Positions 40,683-49,390 of a stretch of DNA of 64,000 bases are shown here, one piece after another. The notes beneath the pieces are model-generated. The model was given only the letters and a program-made list of their open reading frames with translations, had not been told where the DNA came from and did no database searches. The first letter of the stretch is position 1, and each line of letters starts with the position of its first letter. The position numbers and the translations under genes were made by a program. Location of the stretch: assembly GCA_964356335.1 (NCBI GenBank), contig CAYHHI010000001.1, positions 62,001 through 126,000 of the forward strand, written 5' to 3'. This stretch comes from CAYHHI01 sp964356335. Lineage in GTDB: Bacteria; Arandabacterota; Arandabacteria; Arandabacterales; Arandabacteraceae.

Positions 40683-41843
40683 CTATCTCAGGGCTTCGGA
40701 TGGGCGGCTGTAGTCGCGATCGAGGCTGAAGCTCTTGAAGATGTCTTGTGGAATGACGGGCCTCCCTTTGGTGATTAGGCTCACGAGGTTCAGCGCTATG
40801 CCGGGGCCGAGCATCAAGCCCTGGCCGCAGAAGCCTACGGCTACGTACATGCCATCGGCATCGTTGAATCGATCGACAATGGGAACTCCATCGGGCGTCA
40901 TCGGATAGAGCCCGCGCCACACTCTACGTACACGTATGTTCCTCAGACGGGGAATCAATTCGATCATGCGCATGGCTGCCTGGGGAAGAAACACCGATGA
41001 GGAGTACCGGTTGTGGCCGGGGATGATGGGCTCAGGTGTAAGACAGAAGATGATGTGTCCCTGCTGCTCCTGGTAAAAGTAGAAATTGGTCGATCCGGGA
41101 TATCCTCTTATGTCAACTACCATAGGGCTGAAGAAAGATTTGACGGGTTCGGTCACACCGGCCTCGTGCGCATCGGGAAAGACGGGCAGATCAAGCCCCA
41201 TCAGTCTTCCGACCTCGCGGGCATTGGCTCCGGCCGCATTGATCACCTTCGCAGCCGAGTAGGTCTCCTTATCAGTTGTCACTTTGATCCCGGTCCCGGG
41301 AGTTGCCGTCTTCTTGATGCCGATCACCTTCTCCCCAAATCTGAAACTCGCTCCGTGCCGCGCCGCTTGATCGTAGAAGGCTCGCGAAGCCAGAAGCGGT
41401 GAGACATTGCCGTCTTCGGGGGAATAGGTCCCTCCTCTTAAGCCGTCCCGAGTTATCCCGGGAACGATCTCGGCCAGATCCCGAGCATCCAGCCAATCAA
41501 TCTTGAGACCATGTTTCTTCTGAACGACAAGGAGGTTCCTGAGGCTCCACTCGTGCTCTTCCTCATAGACAGGGAAACAATAACCGCCCCGCTGAAAATG
41601 AATGTCGTCGCCGTACTCGTCCTCCCAGTGCGAGAAGACATCGAGACTGAGCTGGCAGGTCTGGATCTTTGCCGGATCGGAATGCGTGGCCCTTACCCCA
41701 CCGATCGCGGCCTTATTCTGACCCTGCCCGTGGGATGGAAACTCGTCGATCACGAGGACTCTGACCTTCTCCTGCGCGAGGAAGACAGCCGTCGGGAGCC
41801 CGACGCTGCCTGCACCGATTATTATCACGTCGTGGTTCGGCAC
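40683..41843 (-). CDS. FAD-dependent amino-acid oxidoreductase (DAO family; sarcosine oxidase beta / L-proline dehydrogenase beta-like)
   Basis: 386 aa starting with GTG at 41843, 8 bp after the alpha-subunit stop; AGGT about 11 nt upstream. N-terminal FAD loop DVIIIGAGSVGLPTA, then GGVRATHSDPAKIQ, and the C-terminal DAO motif LYPMTPDGVPIVDR with VGFCGQGLMLGPGIAL. This matches subunits that oxidise secondary amines such as sarcosine, proline or D-hydroxyproline, passing electrons to the partner encoded just upstream. Likely membrane-peripheral or cytoplasmic. The substrate is not resolvable by eye. Confidence 0.85.
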   Translation of the reverse strand: MPNHDVIIIGAGSVGLPTAVFLAQEKVRVLVIDEFPSHGQGQNKAAIGGVRATHSDPAKIQTCQLSLDVFSHWEDEYGDDIHFQRGGYCFPVYEEEHEWSLRNLLVVQKKHGLKIDWLDARDLAEIVPGITRDGLRGGTYSPEDGNVSPLLASRAFYDQAARHGASFRFGEKVIGIKKTATPGTGIKVTTDKETYSAAKVINAAGANAREVGRLMGLDLPVFPDAHEAGVTEPVKSFFSPMVVDIRGYPGSTNFYFYQEQQGHIIFCLTPEPIIPGHNRYSSSVFLPQAAMRMIELIPRLRNIRVRRVWRGLYPMTPDGVPIVDRFNDADGMYVAVGFCGQGLMLGPGIALNLVSLITKGRPVIPQDIFKSFSLDRDYSRPSEALR

Positions 41844-41851
41844 CTCGCGGT

Positions 41852-44044
41852 CTACCTGTCCTTTCGTCCGGAAGTCTGAGTCTCTGGGCTCTCACCCGCC
41901 AGGACCCCCAGGTTGACTTCAGCCACCAGAGGTCTCTGCGTGAACGGGACCAAATTGCAGGGATCCACGCCTTCGTCCTGGTAAAGCCTCAGGATCAGAG
42001 ACTGGCACGTTTTCCCACCACATGCCCCCATTCCGCACCGCAGGATTTTGATCTGATTCAGATCTTTGATACCTTGCCGGATCAGCTGCTTTATGTCCCC
42101 GGCCTTCACGCGTTCGCATCTACAGATGATGGTCTCATCGCCTACCGATGAGGCGGCGGCCGCTTGATCCTGCAACCCACCAGAGCGTTGGCCAGGACAC
42201 CACTCACGAACCGGGGGAGCCGGCAGGTTGACAGGCTCGGTGATTTCCGGATCCTGAACTCTGAATCCGGCCACCAGCGTAGCTGTTTCTTTCGGCACGC
42301 TCAGGGTGACCAGCAGAGTCCTGTCGTAAACTCTGCGCTTCCCGATCTTCTCCACTTTGGCTTTTGTCACAAAGTTGCCGTCCATATCCACCGCATCCAC
42401 TTCGTCGCCTACCTTCGCGCGTAACTCCAGGATCTCAAAGGGAACTATGACCAGACCGTCCGGGCCCTGGGCTCTCAAATCCACAAGCGTTATCGCCAAC
42501 CCCGGACACACAGCCACGCACATTGTGCAGCCCGTACATTCATCCTTAATAACATCCGGGATGCCGAAGATCGGATCGCCCTTCATCTCGATCATGTCCC
42601 TGGGGCAGACATGGATGCAGGGATCACAGGGAATCTCCTGCACGCACCTGATGATCGGGAAAAGCCCAGACTCGAGGGTCTTGACGTGCATCCCGTGGGT
42701 CCTCCCCGGCCTGCTCTTCAGGATCTCCCATCTTCTCCGCCACTCCGAGGGAGCCTCCGCGTCTTTCCCGAGGGATTTGGCTATCTCGCGCCCTGCGATC
42801 TTGCCCGAGAAGATTGCCGCCGACGCTTCAGCAATTTCCAGAGCATCACCGGCCGAATAGACGTCCATGTCGAAGTTCTTGGCCTGATCATAGATCTCAT
42901 TCACCGGATTCAGGCCGACCGCTATGAGCAGGGTGTCTGCCTCGAAGGTCCTCTCGGTCCCGGGAATCTCGCGGAGTTTCTCATCGACCCCGATCACGGT
43001 CACCGATTCCACCCGGTCCCCGCCATTCGCACGCTTGACCGTGCGAGAAGTCCAGACAGGCACTCCCAGTCGCTTGATTTTGTCCTGATGGACTTTGTAG
43101 CCGCCGACTTGTGGCATGGCCTCAACGAGGCCGACCACACCTATGCCTGCTTGAAGCGCATGGTAAGCGGCAATCAACCCAACATTGCCTCCACCCACAA
43201 TGAAAAGCCTCTCCGAGGGGCGAACAAGATCGCGGTTCACCAGGGTCTGGAAGGCACCTGCTCCGTAGACGCCGGGGAGGTCGCAGCCCGGGAAGGCAAG
43301 CGCCTTCTCGCGCGCACCCGCAGCGACCAAGAGCTTCCTGGGGCTCGTGAGAAGATATTCTGTTTCCGTTGCGACTCCGATCTTCTTGTCGTGATAGCGT
43401 GCTACTGCCGTTGCGTTCAGCATGATGCGGATGTTCGGATGTTTCTCGACCTCCGCAGCAAGTTTGGTGGCGATATCAATCCCGCGGGTTCCTGCATAAC
43501 AGTCCGCGACCGTCCCGAAAAAAGAATGAGTCTGAAGAACGAGTTTTCCGCCGATCCGATGTTTGTCATCTACGATCAGAATCTTCACGCCATGCTGGGC
43601 CAATTCCAAGGCTGCGGTTATTCCGGCGGGTCCTGCCCCAATGATCAAAACGTCTGTGTCTATTGTCCGGATAGGGGCGAAGTCACGTGGTGGACTGTCT
43701 GCCTCTGGAAGCTCCGGAATGCCGTCGCAGGCAGTCACTTTCATACCTTCCCTCACATGCGTCATGCACCCCTTGACCGGAACCCCATCAGCTATCACGA
43801 GGCACTGCGCACACTGCCCGTTGGCACAGAAAATTCCTTGAGGGCTTCCATCCTTGTGATGATGACCAAAAACGGTTATGCCCTGCGCGAAGAGCGCGGA
43901 GCAGATTACCTCGTCCCTTTTCGCGAATAGCCTCTGACCGTTGAAATAGAAGGGTACATTGGCCTCCCCTTCGACAGTCAGAACCGGATGCTTCTCAATT
44001 CGATGTGTTCGATATTCCGGGAATGGCGCCATTTCGCCTACCAT
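41852..44044 (-). CDS. Iron-sulfur flavoprotein alpha subunit of amino-acid dehydrogenase (2Fe-2S + FAD/NAD + 2x4Fe-4S + BFD fusion)
   Basis: 730 aa with, in order: a Fer2_4-type 2Fe-2S domain (about 25-100, CANGQCAQC...GC), an FAD/NAD(P) oxidoreductase (about 125-440; VLIIGAGPAGITAAL, LFIVGGGNVGLIAA, AGDALEIAEAS), a bis-4Fe-4S ferredoxin (about 468-525; CDPCIHVCP, CTGCTMCVAVCP), and a C-terminal BFD-like domain (IICRCERV...RCGMGACGGKTC). Pyrococcus-type L-proline dehydrogenases and octopine/sarcosine oxidases place some of these in separate subunits. It pairs with the DAO protein. The ATG at 44044 overlaps the ATPase gene's end by 50 bp; an ATG at 44032 with AGGCGA is the alternative. Confidence 0.87.
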   Translation of the reverse strand: MVGEMAPFPEYRTHRIEKHPVLTVEGEANVPFYFNGQRLFAKRDEVICSALFAQGITVFGHHHKDGSPQGIFCANGQCAQCLVIADGVPVKGCMTHVREGMKVTACDGIPELPEADSPPRDFAPIRTIDTDVLIIGAGPAGITAALELAQHGVKILIVDDKHRIGGKLVLQTHSFFGTVADCYAGTRGIDIATKLAAEVEKHPNIRIMLNATAVARYHDKKIGVATETEYLLTSPRKLLVAAGAREKALAFPGCDLPGVYGAGAFQTLVNRDLVRPSERLFIVGGGNVGLIAAYHALQAGIGVVGLVEAMPQVGGYKVHQDKIKRLGVPVWTSRTVKRANGGDRVESVTVIGVDEKLREIPGTERTFEADTLLIAVGLNPVNEIYDQAKNFDMDVYSAGDALEIAEASAAIFSGKIAGREIAKSLGKDAEAPSEWRRRWEILKSRPGRTHGMHVKTLESGLFPIIRCVQEIPCDPCIHVCPRDMIEMKGDPIFGIPDVIKDECTGCTMCVAVCPGLAITLVDLRAQGPDGLVIVPFEILELRAKVGDEVDAVDMDGNFVTKAKVEKIGKRRVYDRTLLVTLSVPKETATLVAGFRVQDPEITEPVNLPAPPVREWCPGQRSGGLQDQAAAASSVGDETIICRCERVKAGDIKQLIRQGIKDLNQIKILRCGMGACGGKTCQSLILRLYQDEGVDPCNLVPFTQRPLVAEVNLGVLAGESPETQTSGRKDR

Positions 44045-46571
44045 TTATCAGCTTCAGAGCTTCGAACCACATGATGCTGCCGATACCCGCAGCCAGACAT
44101 ATCACCAGGTCAACAAAGTGCAGCCTGGCAAACTGGAATAGACCGCGCAACACCGGGACATAGAGTACGGCCATGAGGACGGCCACCGCACCTCCGACCA
44201 CCCACCAGAGGGCATTGTTCGGTGTCCGCAAGGCACCTATGGCAGTGCGAGACCAGGACCGATTTGTGAAAATAAGGCTCAGGTTGGCGACAACCAGGGT
44301 CACGAAAATCAGAGCTCGGCCTTCCTCCTGACTATGGCCGAGATGGCGAGCGATTAGAAAGACTGCCATCACGATAGCCAGGACACTCGCGCCCTGGAGG
44401 AGGCTCACGCCGATTCTCCGCCTGCCGAAAAACGGCTCTTTGGGATTGTGCGGCGGCCTTTGCATCACATCGGCCTCTTCGGGCTCGGCTTCAAAGACGA
44501 CCGAACATGCGGGGTCTATGATCAGCTCCAGAAAGACGATGTGGACAGGCAAGAGGATAAGCGGCCACTTGAGGAGCACCGGGATCAAGGACATGCCGGC
44601 AATCGGAACGTGGATCGCCAGAATATAGGTCATCGCCTTCTTGATGTTGCCGAAGATTCTTCTGCCAAGCCTCACGGCCTGCACGATTGATGAGAAATCA
44701 TCATCCAGGAGCACGAGCGCCGACGATTCGCGGGCGACGTCGGTGCCCCGACCGCCCATGGCGATACCGATATGGGCGGATTTCAGGGCCGGGGCATCGT
44801 TCACACCGTCCCCGGTCATCGCGACGATCTCGCCGTTTGCCTTGAGGGCATTTACCAGGCGCAGTTTCTGCTCAGGTACGACGCGGGCGAAGACATTCAC
44901 GGTCCTGATCCGCCTCTGGAGCTCCCCCTCGCCCATCCTGTCCAGTTCCGGCCCCGTGATGGCTTCTGCATTAGACTCAAGGCCGATCTCGCGGGCTATG
45001 TTCTGGGCTGTGCCGACATAGTCCCCGGTTATCATCACTATACGGATGCCTGCGGAGTAACACTCCTTGACGGCTTCGGCAACGGTAGGCCGCACCGGGT
45101 CGGCCAGTCCCACAAGCCCGAGGAATTCAAACTTGAAATCATGCTGCTCGCCCGGGAGGTCGGTCTCCTGGAAACGCGCCTTGGCCACGCCCAGGATCCT
45201 CAGGCCATCACGCGCCATCGGGTAGATGCTGTCCGTGATCTCCTGTATCTCTTTCTGTTCAAGATGGCAGAGATCTGCAATTGCTTCGGGGGCGCCCTTT
45301 GCCGCAATCACATAGTCATGGCCGTCGGGTGACTTCCAGACCTGCGACATCGCCAAGAGGCTCCTGGACAATGGATATTCGTAGGTGAGCATCCAGTCCT
45401 GGTGAATGTGCTCGGTCTGAGCCAGGCACTCGTCCCCCAGTTGCTTGATCGCCCTCTCCATCGGATCGAAGGGATCGCGCTGACTGGCTAAGATGCTGAA
45501 CTCGACGAGCTCATGGAACTTTTCAGGCAGCGAGCCCGAAGGAGTTCTCACATCCCAGAACTCGCCATCGGCGTATGTCTTCTCGACAGTCATGCGATTG
45601 AGGGTAAGCGTCCCTGTTTTGTCAACGCAGAGAACGGTTGCAGAACCGAGCATCTCGATCACGGGGACATGACGGGTGAGGACCTGTTTCTTGGAGATGC
45701 GCCAGGCCCCCAGGGCGAGGAAGATTGTGAGTACCACGGGAAATTCCTCAGGCAGCATGGCCATCGCCAGGGTGATGCCTGCCAGCGATCCGTGCAGCCA
45801 GTCCCCACGCGTGAGCCCATAGACAACGATAACGATGAGGCACAACGAAAGCCCGAGGGCGGCCAAGTCGCGGACCAGTCGCCTGGTCTCCTTCTGGAGG
45901 AGAGTGTCTTCTTGAACCACCGCCTCGAGCGACCGCCCGATTCTGCCGACTTCAGTGTGGGTACCCGTAGCCCGAACCTGCGCAATACCATAGCCCTGGA
46001 CGACCAACGTGCTCGAGTAGAGACATGGCAGGTCATCGCCTCCGGGCCGGCTCATATCGGCATCGGGGTCTGCGGCGAGTTTCCTCACAGGGACTGACTC
46101 CCCAGTCAAGAGGGATTCATCGATAAGGAGGTTGCTCGCGAAAAGAAGTACGGCGTCGGCGGGTACACGATCGCCTTCGCGAATCACAAGGGCGTCGCCT
46201 CGAGCGACCTCTCTACCCGCGATGCGCTTCTCGACGCCACCGCGGATTACGAGGGCACGAGGACTGGAGAGGTCGCGCAAGGCTTCGAGGGCGCGCTCGG
46301 TCTTGCGCTCCTGGTAAAGCGTGATCCCGATCACGACGAATACAAAGCCGAGCAGCATCAGAGCTTCTTCGACATCCCCCAGGATGAGATAGAGGATGCC
46401 CCCCGCCACGAGGAGCAAGAACATCGGCTCGCGGATAACGTCGTAAGCGATGGCAAAGATGCTGCGCTTCTTTGCCGAGGGAAGCTCGTTAGGGCCTTCC
46501 TCTCTTATCCTCCTGACTGCTTCTTCCTCGGAAAGTGTGGGGATGTTGCTTAAGTTAAATTCGCTATCCAG
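43995..46571 (-). CDS. P-type (type II-like) cation-transporting ATPase; start codon unclear
   Basis: Canonical P-type ATPase: TGES actuator loop, AMLPEEFPVVLTIFLALG (TM4), phosphorylation motif VDKTGTLTLN, KGAPEA (nucleotide site), MITGDYVGTA and TGDGVNDAPALK. The first ATG (46424) would cut into the conserved N-terminus. Upstream in the same frame lies TLSEEEAVRRIREEGPNELP, the cation_ATPase_N signature, yet no ATG/GTG/TTG exists between 46424 and the in-frame stop at 46584-46586. A CTG at 46571 with AGGGGGG about 7 nt upstream is the best candidate; a frameshift at the six-G run is the alternative. It moves a cation across the inner membrane; the ion is not assignable. The 3' end overlaps the next gene. 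Confidence 0.85.
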   Translation of the reverse strand: MDSEFNLSNIPTLSEEEAVRRIREEGPNELPSAKKRSIFAIAYDVIREPMFLLLVAGGILYLILGDVEEALMLLGFVFVVIGITLYQERKTERALEALRDLSSPRALVIRGGVEKRIAGREVARGDALVIREGDRVPADAVLLFASNLLIDESLLTGESVPVRKLAADPDADMSRPGGDDLPCLYSSTLVVQGYGIAQVRATGTHTEVGRIGRSLEAVVQEDTLLQKETRRLVRDLAALGLSLCLIVIVVYGLTRGDWLHGSLAGITLAMAMLPEEFPVVLTIFLALGAWRISKKQVLTRHVPVIEMLGSATVLCVDKTGTLTLNRMTVEKTYADGEFWDVRTPSGSLPEKFHELVEFSILASQRDPFDPMERAIKQLGDECLAQTEHIHQDWMLTYEYPLSRSLLAMSQVWKSPDGHDYVIAAKGAPEAIADLCHLEQKEIQEITDSIYPMARDGLRILGVAKARFQETDLPGEQHDFKFEFLGLVGLADPVRPTVAEAVKECYSAGIRIVMITGDYVGTAQNIAREIGLESNAEAITGPELDRMGEGELQRRIRTVNVFARVVPEQKLRLVNALKANGEIVAMTGDGVNDAPALKSAHIGIAMGGRGTDVARESSALVLLDDDFSSIVQAVRLGRRIFGNIKKAMTYILAIHVPIAGMSLIPVLLKWPLILLPVHIVFLELIIDPACSVVFEAEPEEADVMQRPPHNPKEPFFGRRRIGVSLLQGASVLAIVMAVFLIARHLGHSQEEGRALIFVTLVVANLSLIFTNRSWSRTAIGALRTPNNALWWVVGGAVAVLMAVLYVPVLRGLFQFARLHFVDLVICLAAGIGSIMWFEALKLINGRRNGAIPGISNTSN

Positions 46572-46586
46572 CGGGATGCCCCCCTA

Positions 46587-46939
46587 CGAAACCGCAAGTG
46601 CCCTATTCCATCAAACGAGGTTGGCAATCCACCTCAAGGAACAACGCAAGGCTCGAGCCTTGGTCCACAGTCGCCATGCCACTCCACAGGCATCTTGGAG
46701 ATAATAACGTGCGCCGCGGGATTAGTCAAAACATCATACTGCAGGTGGGGATTGGTGACTCATCGGCAGAGAGCGGGTGTGCGGGCGGCCGAGTCGTCAG
46801 CGGCCCTGGGCGCGGCGCAGCTCGCCTAATCAACTTTCCATAATCTCAAGATGGCCTTATAATATTGATGCGTCGGCCAGGAGCGGTTCGGTGATCCAGC
46901 CGGTCAGGTGGCCGATGGCCGGCAAAGGATGAGACAATT
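46587..46939. other. Divergent intergenic region between ATPase and lipoprotein genes
   Basis: About 350 bp with no recognisable gene. It contains the promoter at 46835-46863 and the SD AAGGATGAG of the rightward lipoprotein gene. If the ATPase frame is broken by a frameshift, its true start codon would lie in the left part of this region. Confidence 0.5.
46835..46863 (+). promoter_or_regulatory. Sigma-70-like promoter of the propeller lipoprotein gene
   Basis: TTTCCA at 46835-46840, 17-bp spacer, perfect TATAAT at 46858-46863. About 70 nt of leader to the ATG at 46940. Confidence 0.65.
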
Positions 46940-48052
46940 ATGACGAGATGGCGAACCACAGGTTCACTCCTCGTGACCCTGTTCGCATTCTCCTTTTTCT
47001 TGGGATGCGGCGACGATAAGGCCACCAATCCGCCCCCATCCCTCATGTGGCAGGTTGTAGGTACTGCTGGCCTGTCCGTTGGAGAGGTTCGGGGTCTATC
47101 CTTGTTTGTTGCGAATGGCACTCCATATGTTGCATACGTTGACGCCGGCCTTGGCGATAGAGTGGTGGTTAAGAAGTACGACGGCACGAGCTGGGTCCAG
47201 CTCGGGGACAGCTCCCTGGCCAACGATAACGACTACGTTTCCCTCTTCGTGCATGATGGCACACCGTATGTGGCATTTGACGATGGTGGCCCGGTCGTAA
47301 GGAAGTTCGAGAATGACGCCTGGACGCCTGCCGAAGGCCCCATCTCACCAGCACATGCAGACTACATTTCGCTGTCGGTCGAGGGGGGCATGCCGTATGT
47401 CGCCTTCTCCGACGGCAGTCAGGACCACAAGATCTCTGTGAGAAAGCTCGTCGATTCTGCCTGGTTAACGGTCGGCACAGAAGGGTTCTCCGATGGCATG
47501 GCTGACCTCGTTTCCCTCTTTGTAGATGGTGGCGTTCCATACGTCGCGTTTCGAGATTACGCTCACACCTTCTACGCGACGGTCATGAGGATGGAGGGTG
47601 GCGACTGGGCCGTCCTGGGGAGTCCCGGCATGTTCCCAGGAGAACCAGGGATGGAAGGCATCTTCGTTGCTGGTGGAAAGCCATACGTCATGTTCAGCCG
47701 AATAGGCAGCGGTAAAGCGAATGTAATGAAATATGAGGACGGCGCCTGGCATTCAGTCGGCAGCCCAGACTTCACCCAGGGACGCGCACGGTATGGTTCG
47801 CTTTTCATCGCCGATGGGATTCCGTACCTCGCCTTCCAGGACGAACCGAACCCCGATCAGCCCAACTATCATAAGGCAACTGTCATGAGCCTTGGAGGCG
47901 ACGGCTGGAAGCCCGTCGGTGAACCGGGTTTCACCGGCGGAGAGGTTGAGTACACGTCGCTTCATGTGTCGAATGGCATTCCCTACGTTGCGTTCAAGGA
48001 TTCGTCGACGGGTAAAGTCGCTGTGATGAAGTACGCGGCGAAGGAACAGTAG
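46940..48052 (+). CDS. Lipoprotein made of seven beta-propeller-like repeats
   Basis: 370 aa. Signal peptide with lipobox FFLGCGDD (Cys near 24), so a lipidated envelope protein. The rest is seven copies of a 45-52 aa repeat with the pattern G.....(Y/L)xSLxVxxGxPYVAFxD......VxKxxxxxWxxVG. GTPYVAY, GTPYVAF, GMPYVAF, GVPYVAF, GKPYVMF, GIPYLAF and GIPYVAF mark the blades. Seven four-strand units would make one closed seven-bladed propeller. It lacks an obvious catalytic motif and likely binds protein or glycan at the cell surface. Function unknown. SD AAGGATGAG; good promoter upstream. Confidence 0.8.
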   Translation: MTRWRTTGSLLVTLFAFSFFLGCGDDKATNPPPSLMWQVVGTAGLSVGEVRGLSLFVANGTPYVAYVDAGLGDRVVVKKYDGTSWVQLGDSSLANDNDYVSLFVHDGTPYVAFDDGGPVVRKFENDAWTPAEGPISPAHADYISLSVEGGMPYVAFSDGSQDHKISVRKLVDSAWLTVGTEGFSDGMADLVSLFVDGGVPYVAFRDYAHTFYATVMRMEGGDWAVLGSPGMFPGEPGMEGIFVAGGKPYVMFSRIGSGKANVMKYEDGAWHSVGSPDFTQGRARYGSLFIADGIPYLAFQDEPNPDQPNYHKATVMSLGGDGWKPVGEPGFTGGEVEYTSLHVSNGIPYVAFKDSSTGKVAVMKYAAKEQ

Positions 48053-48085
48053 AGGCGCGCATCGGTGCGACTTGCTTTGACACCA

Positions 48086-48137
48086 TGCCTGTCACAATCA
48101 GGCATTGCACAATTAGGTATTACACACTTAGGTATTG
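48086..48137 (+). repeat. Three 15-bp direct repeats and a hairpin before the second DUF6754-like gene
   Basis: Contiguous units CAC(A/A/A)... at 48093-48107, 48108-48122 and 48123-48137 share CACAnTnAGGnATT(A/G) (units CACAATCAGGCATTG, CACAATTAGGTATTA, CACACTTAGGTATTG). TGCCTG (48086) and CAGGCA (48099) form a 6-bp stem around the first unit. They sit 33 bp upstream of the likely GTG start, so they may be operator sites or leader elements. Confidence 0.75.
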
Positions 48138-48170
48138 TGTCACCGTATTTCTCATGGTAAGGTTGTGCAT

Positions 48171-49304
48171 GTGAACAGAGCCCTAATCGCCGTTGCAGCC
48201 GCTGTCCTACTCGCGCTCCTTCCCACCTCCGCCAAGGTTGCGGCCCTCTCCCCATGTCCGATCACGGATCTTCGCGCCCATGACACCCCTAGCGACGGAG
48301 GCCAAAGCATTACGCTCGAATGGAAGGGTGAGGGCGGGGGCATCCTTATCGTCATGCGTTCGACGTCGCGCGACGGCCCTTACGAAGCGGTTGGTGAGGC
48401 GCCGGCCTTCGAAGGCAATTTCTCCGACCCCAGCACCAGGGAAGGCACTCAGTACTATTACAAACTCGCCTGCCCGGCCGACGGCGACACACTTTATAGC
48501 GCAGTGGCAGGCCCTGTGACATCCAGGAGCAACTGGTTCCGGACCGAAAGAGTCAACGCCCTGGTTCTGACCATCCTGATGTTCACCCTTGTCACCTTGT
48601 ATATCCGTATGGCACGAAAAGGCAAGGACCTCTACATCAGGAGAATAGCGGGCTTGAGTGCGCTCGATGAGGCCGTCGGCAGGGCTACTGAGATGGGAAA
48701 GAAGATATTCTACATCCCGGGGATCATGAGCCTCAGCGAGATTCAGACCATCGCCAGCCTCTCCATTCTCGCGCACGTCGCCAAACAGAGCGCTATCTAC
48801 GGAGCCGCCCTTGAGGTTCCGAACACAGACCCGCTGACATTCACAGCAGCTCGGGAGACCGTCAAGCAGGCCTACATGGAAGCAGGAAAGCCTGATCAAT
48901 TCAAAGAGGAAATGGTCACCTACATCACATACGATCAGTTCGCGTATGCCGCTTCCGTTTCAGGCAAAATGGTCAGAGAGCGACCCGCCACCAACTTCCT
49001 GATCGGCTCATTCTATGCTGAGGCACTGATTTTCGCCGAGACCGGCCAAAGCGTGGGCGCGATCCAGATCGCGGGAACGGCAGACGTGGTCCAGCTCCCC
49101 TTCTTCGTCACCACCTGTGACTATACGCTCATGGGTGAAGAACTCTACGCGGCAAGTGCCTATCTCTCACGCGAACCAGTGCTCCTCGGAAGCATCAAGG
49201 CCCAAGACATGACCAAGGCGATTTTGCTCTCTGTGATGGGTATCGGCATCATCACGTATGCCTTCGGCTGGGACTTCATACGGACCATGCTCACGGCGCG
49301 CTAG
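48171..49304 (+). CDS. Second DUF6754-like membrane protein (solo paralogue)
   Basis: 378 aa from a GTG at 48171 with AAGGTT upstream (a TTG at 48135 would precede the signal peptide by 12 residues). Signal peptide (ALIAVAAAVLLALLPTSAKVAA), FN3-like domain (about 25-120; DGGQSITLEWKGEG, GTQYYYKLACP), TM at about 128-148 (ALVLTILMFTLVTLYIRMA), cytoplasmic domain and C-terminal TM. It shares with 32483-33751 the blocks DEAVGRATEMGKKIFYIPG, ARETVKQAYMEAGKPDQFKEE, RERPATNFLIGSFYAEALI and AGTADVVQLPFFVTTCDYTL (roughly half the residues identical by eye). The three membrane partner genes of the first copy are absent here. Function unknown. Confidence 0.82.
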   Translation: MNRALIAVAAAVLLALLPTSAKVAALSPCPITDLRAHDTPSDGGQSITLEWKGEGGGILIVMRSTSRDGPYEAVGEAPAFEGNFSDPSTREGTQYYYKLACPADGDTLYSAVAGPVTSRSNWFRTERVNALVLTILMFTLVTLYIRMARKGKDLYIRRIAGLSALDEAVGRATEMGKKIFYIPGIMSLSEIQTIASLSILAHVAKQSAIYGAALEVPNTDPLTFTAARETVKQAYMEAGKPDQFKEEMVTYITYDQFAYAASVSGKMVRERPATNFLIGSFYAEALIFAETGQSVGAIQIAGTADVVQLPFFVTTCDYTLMGEELYAASAYLSREPVLLGSIKAQDMTKAILLSVMGIGIITYAFGWDFIRTMLTAR

Positions 49305-49390
49305 ATCAAACCCCGCCAACAACCAACGCAGTACCACTTGCGTCACGAGTAAGTCAGAACCACTCGCCAGATGCCGGCACTCCCCTGAGG

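Noticed and set aside
48093..48137. 15-bp direct repeats as replication iterons
   Set aside because: No replication initiator, DnaA boxes or AT-rich unwinding region nearby; the position just before a coding gene favours a regulatory role.
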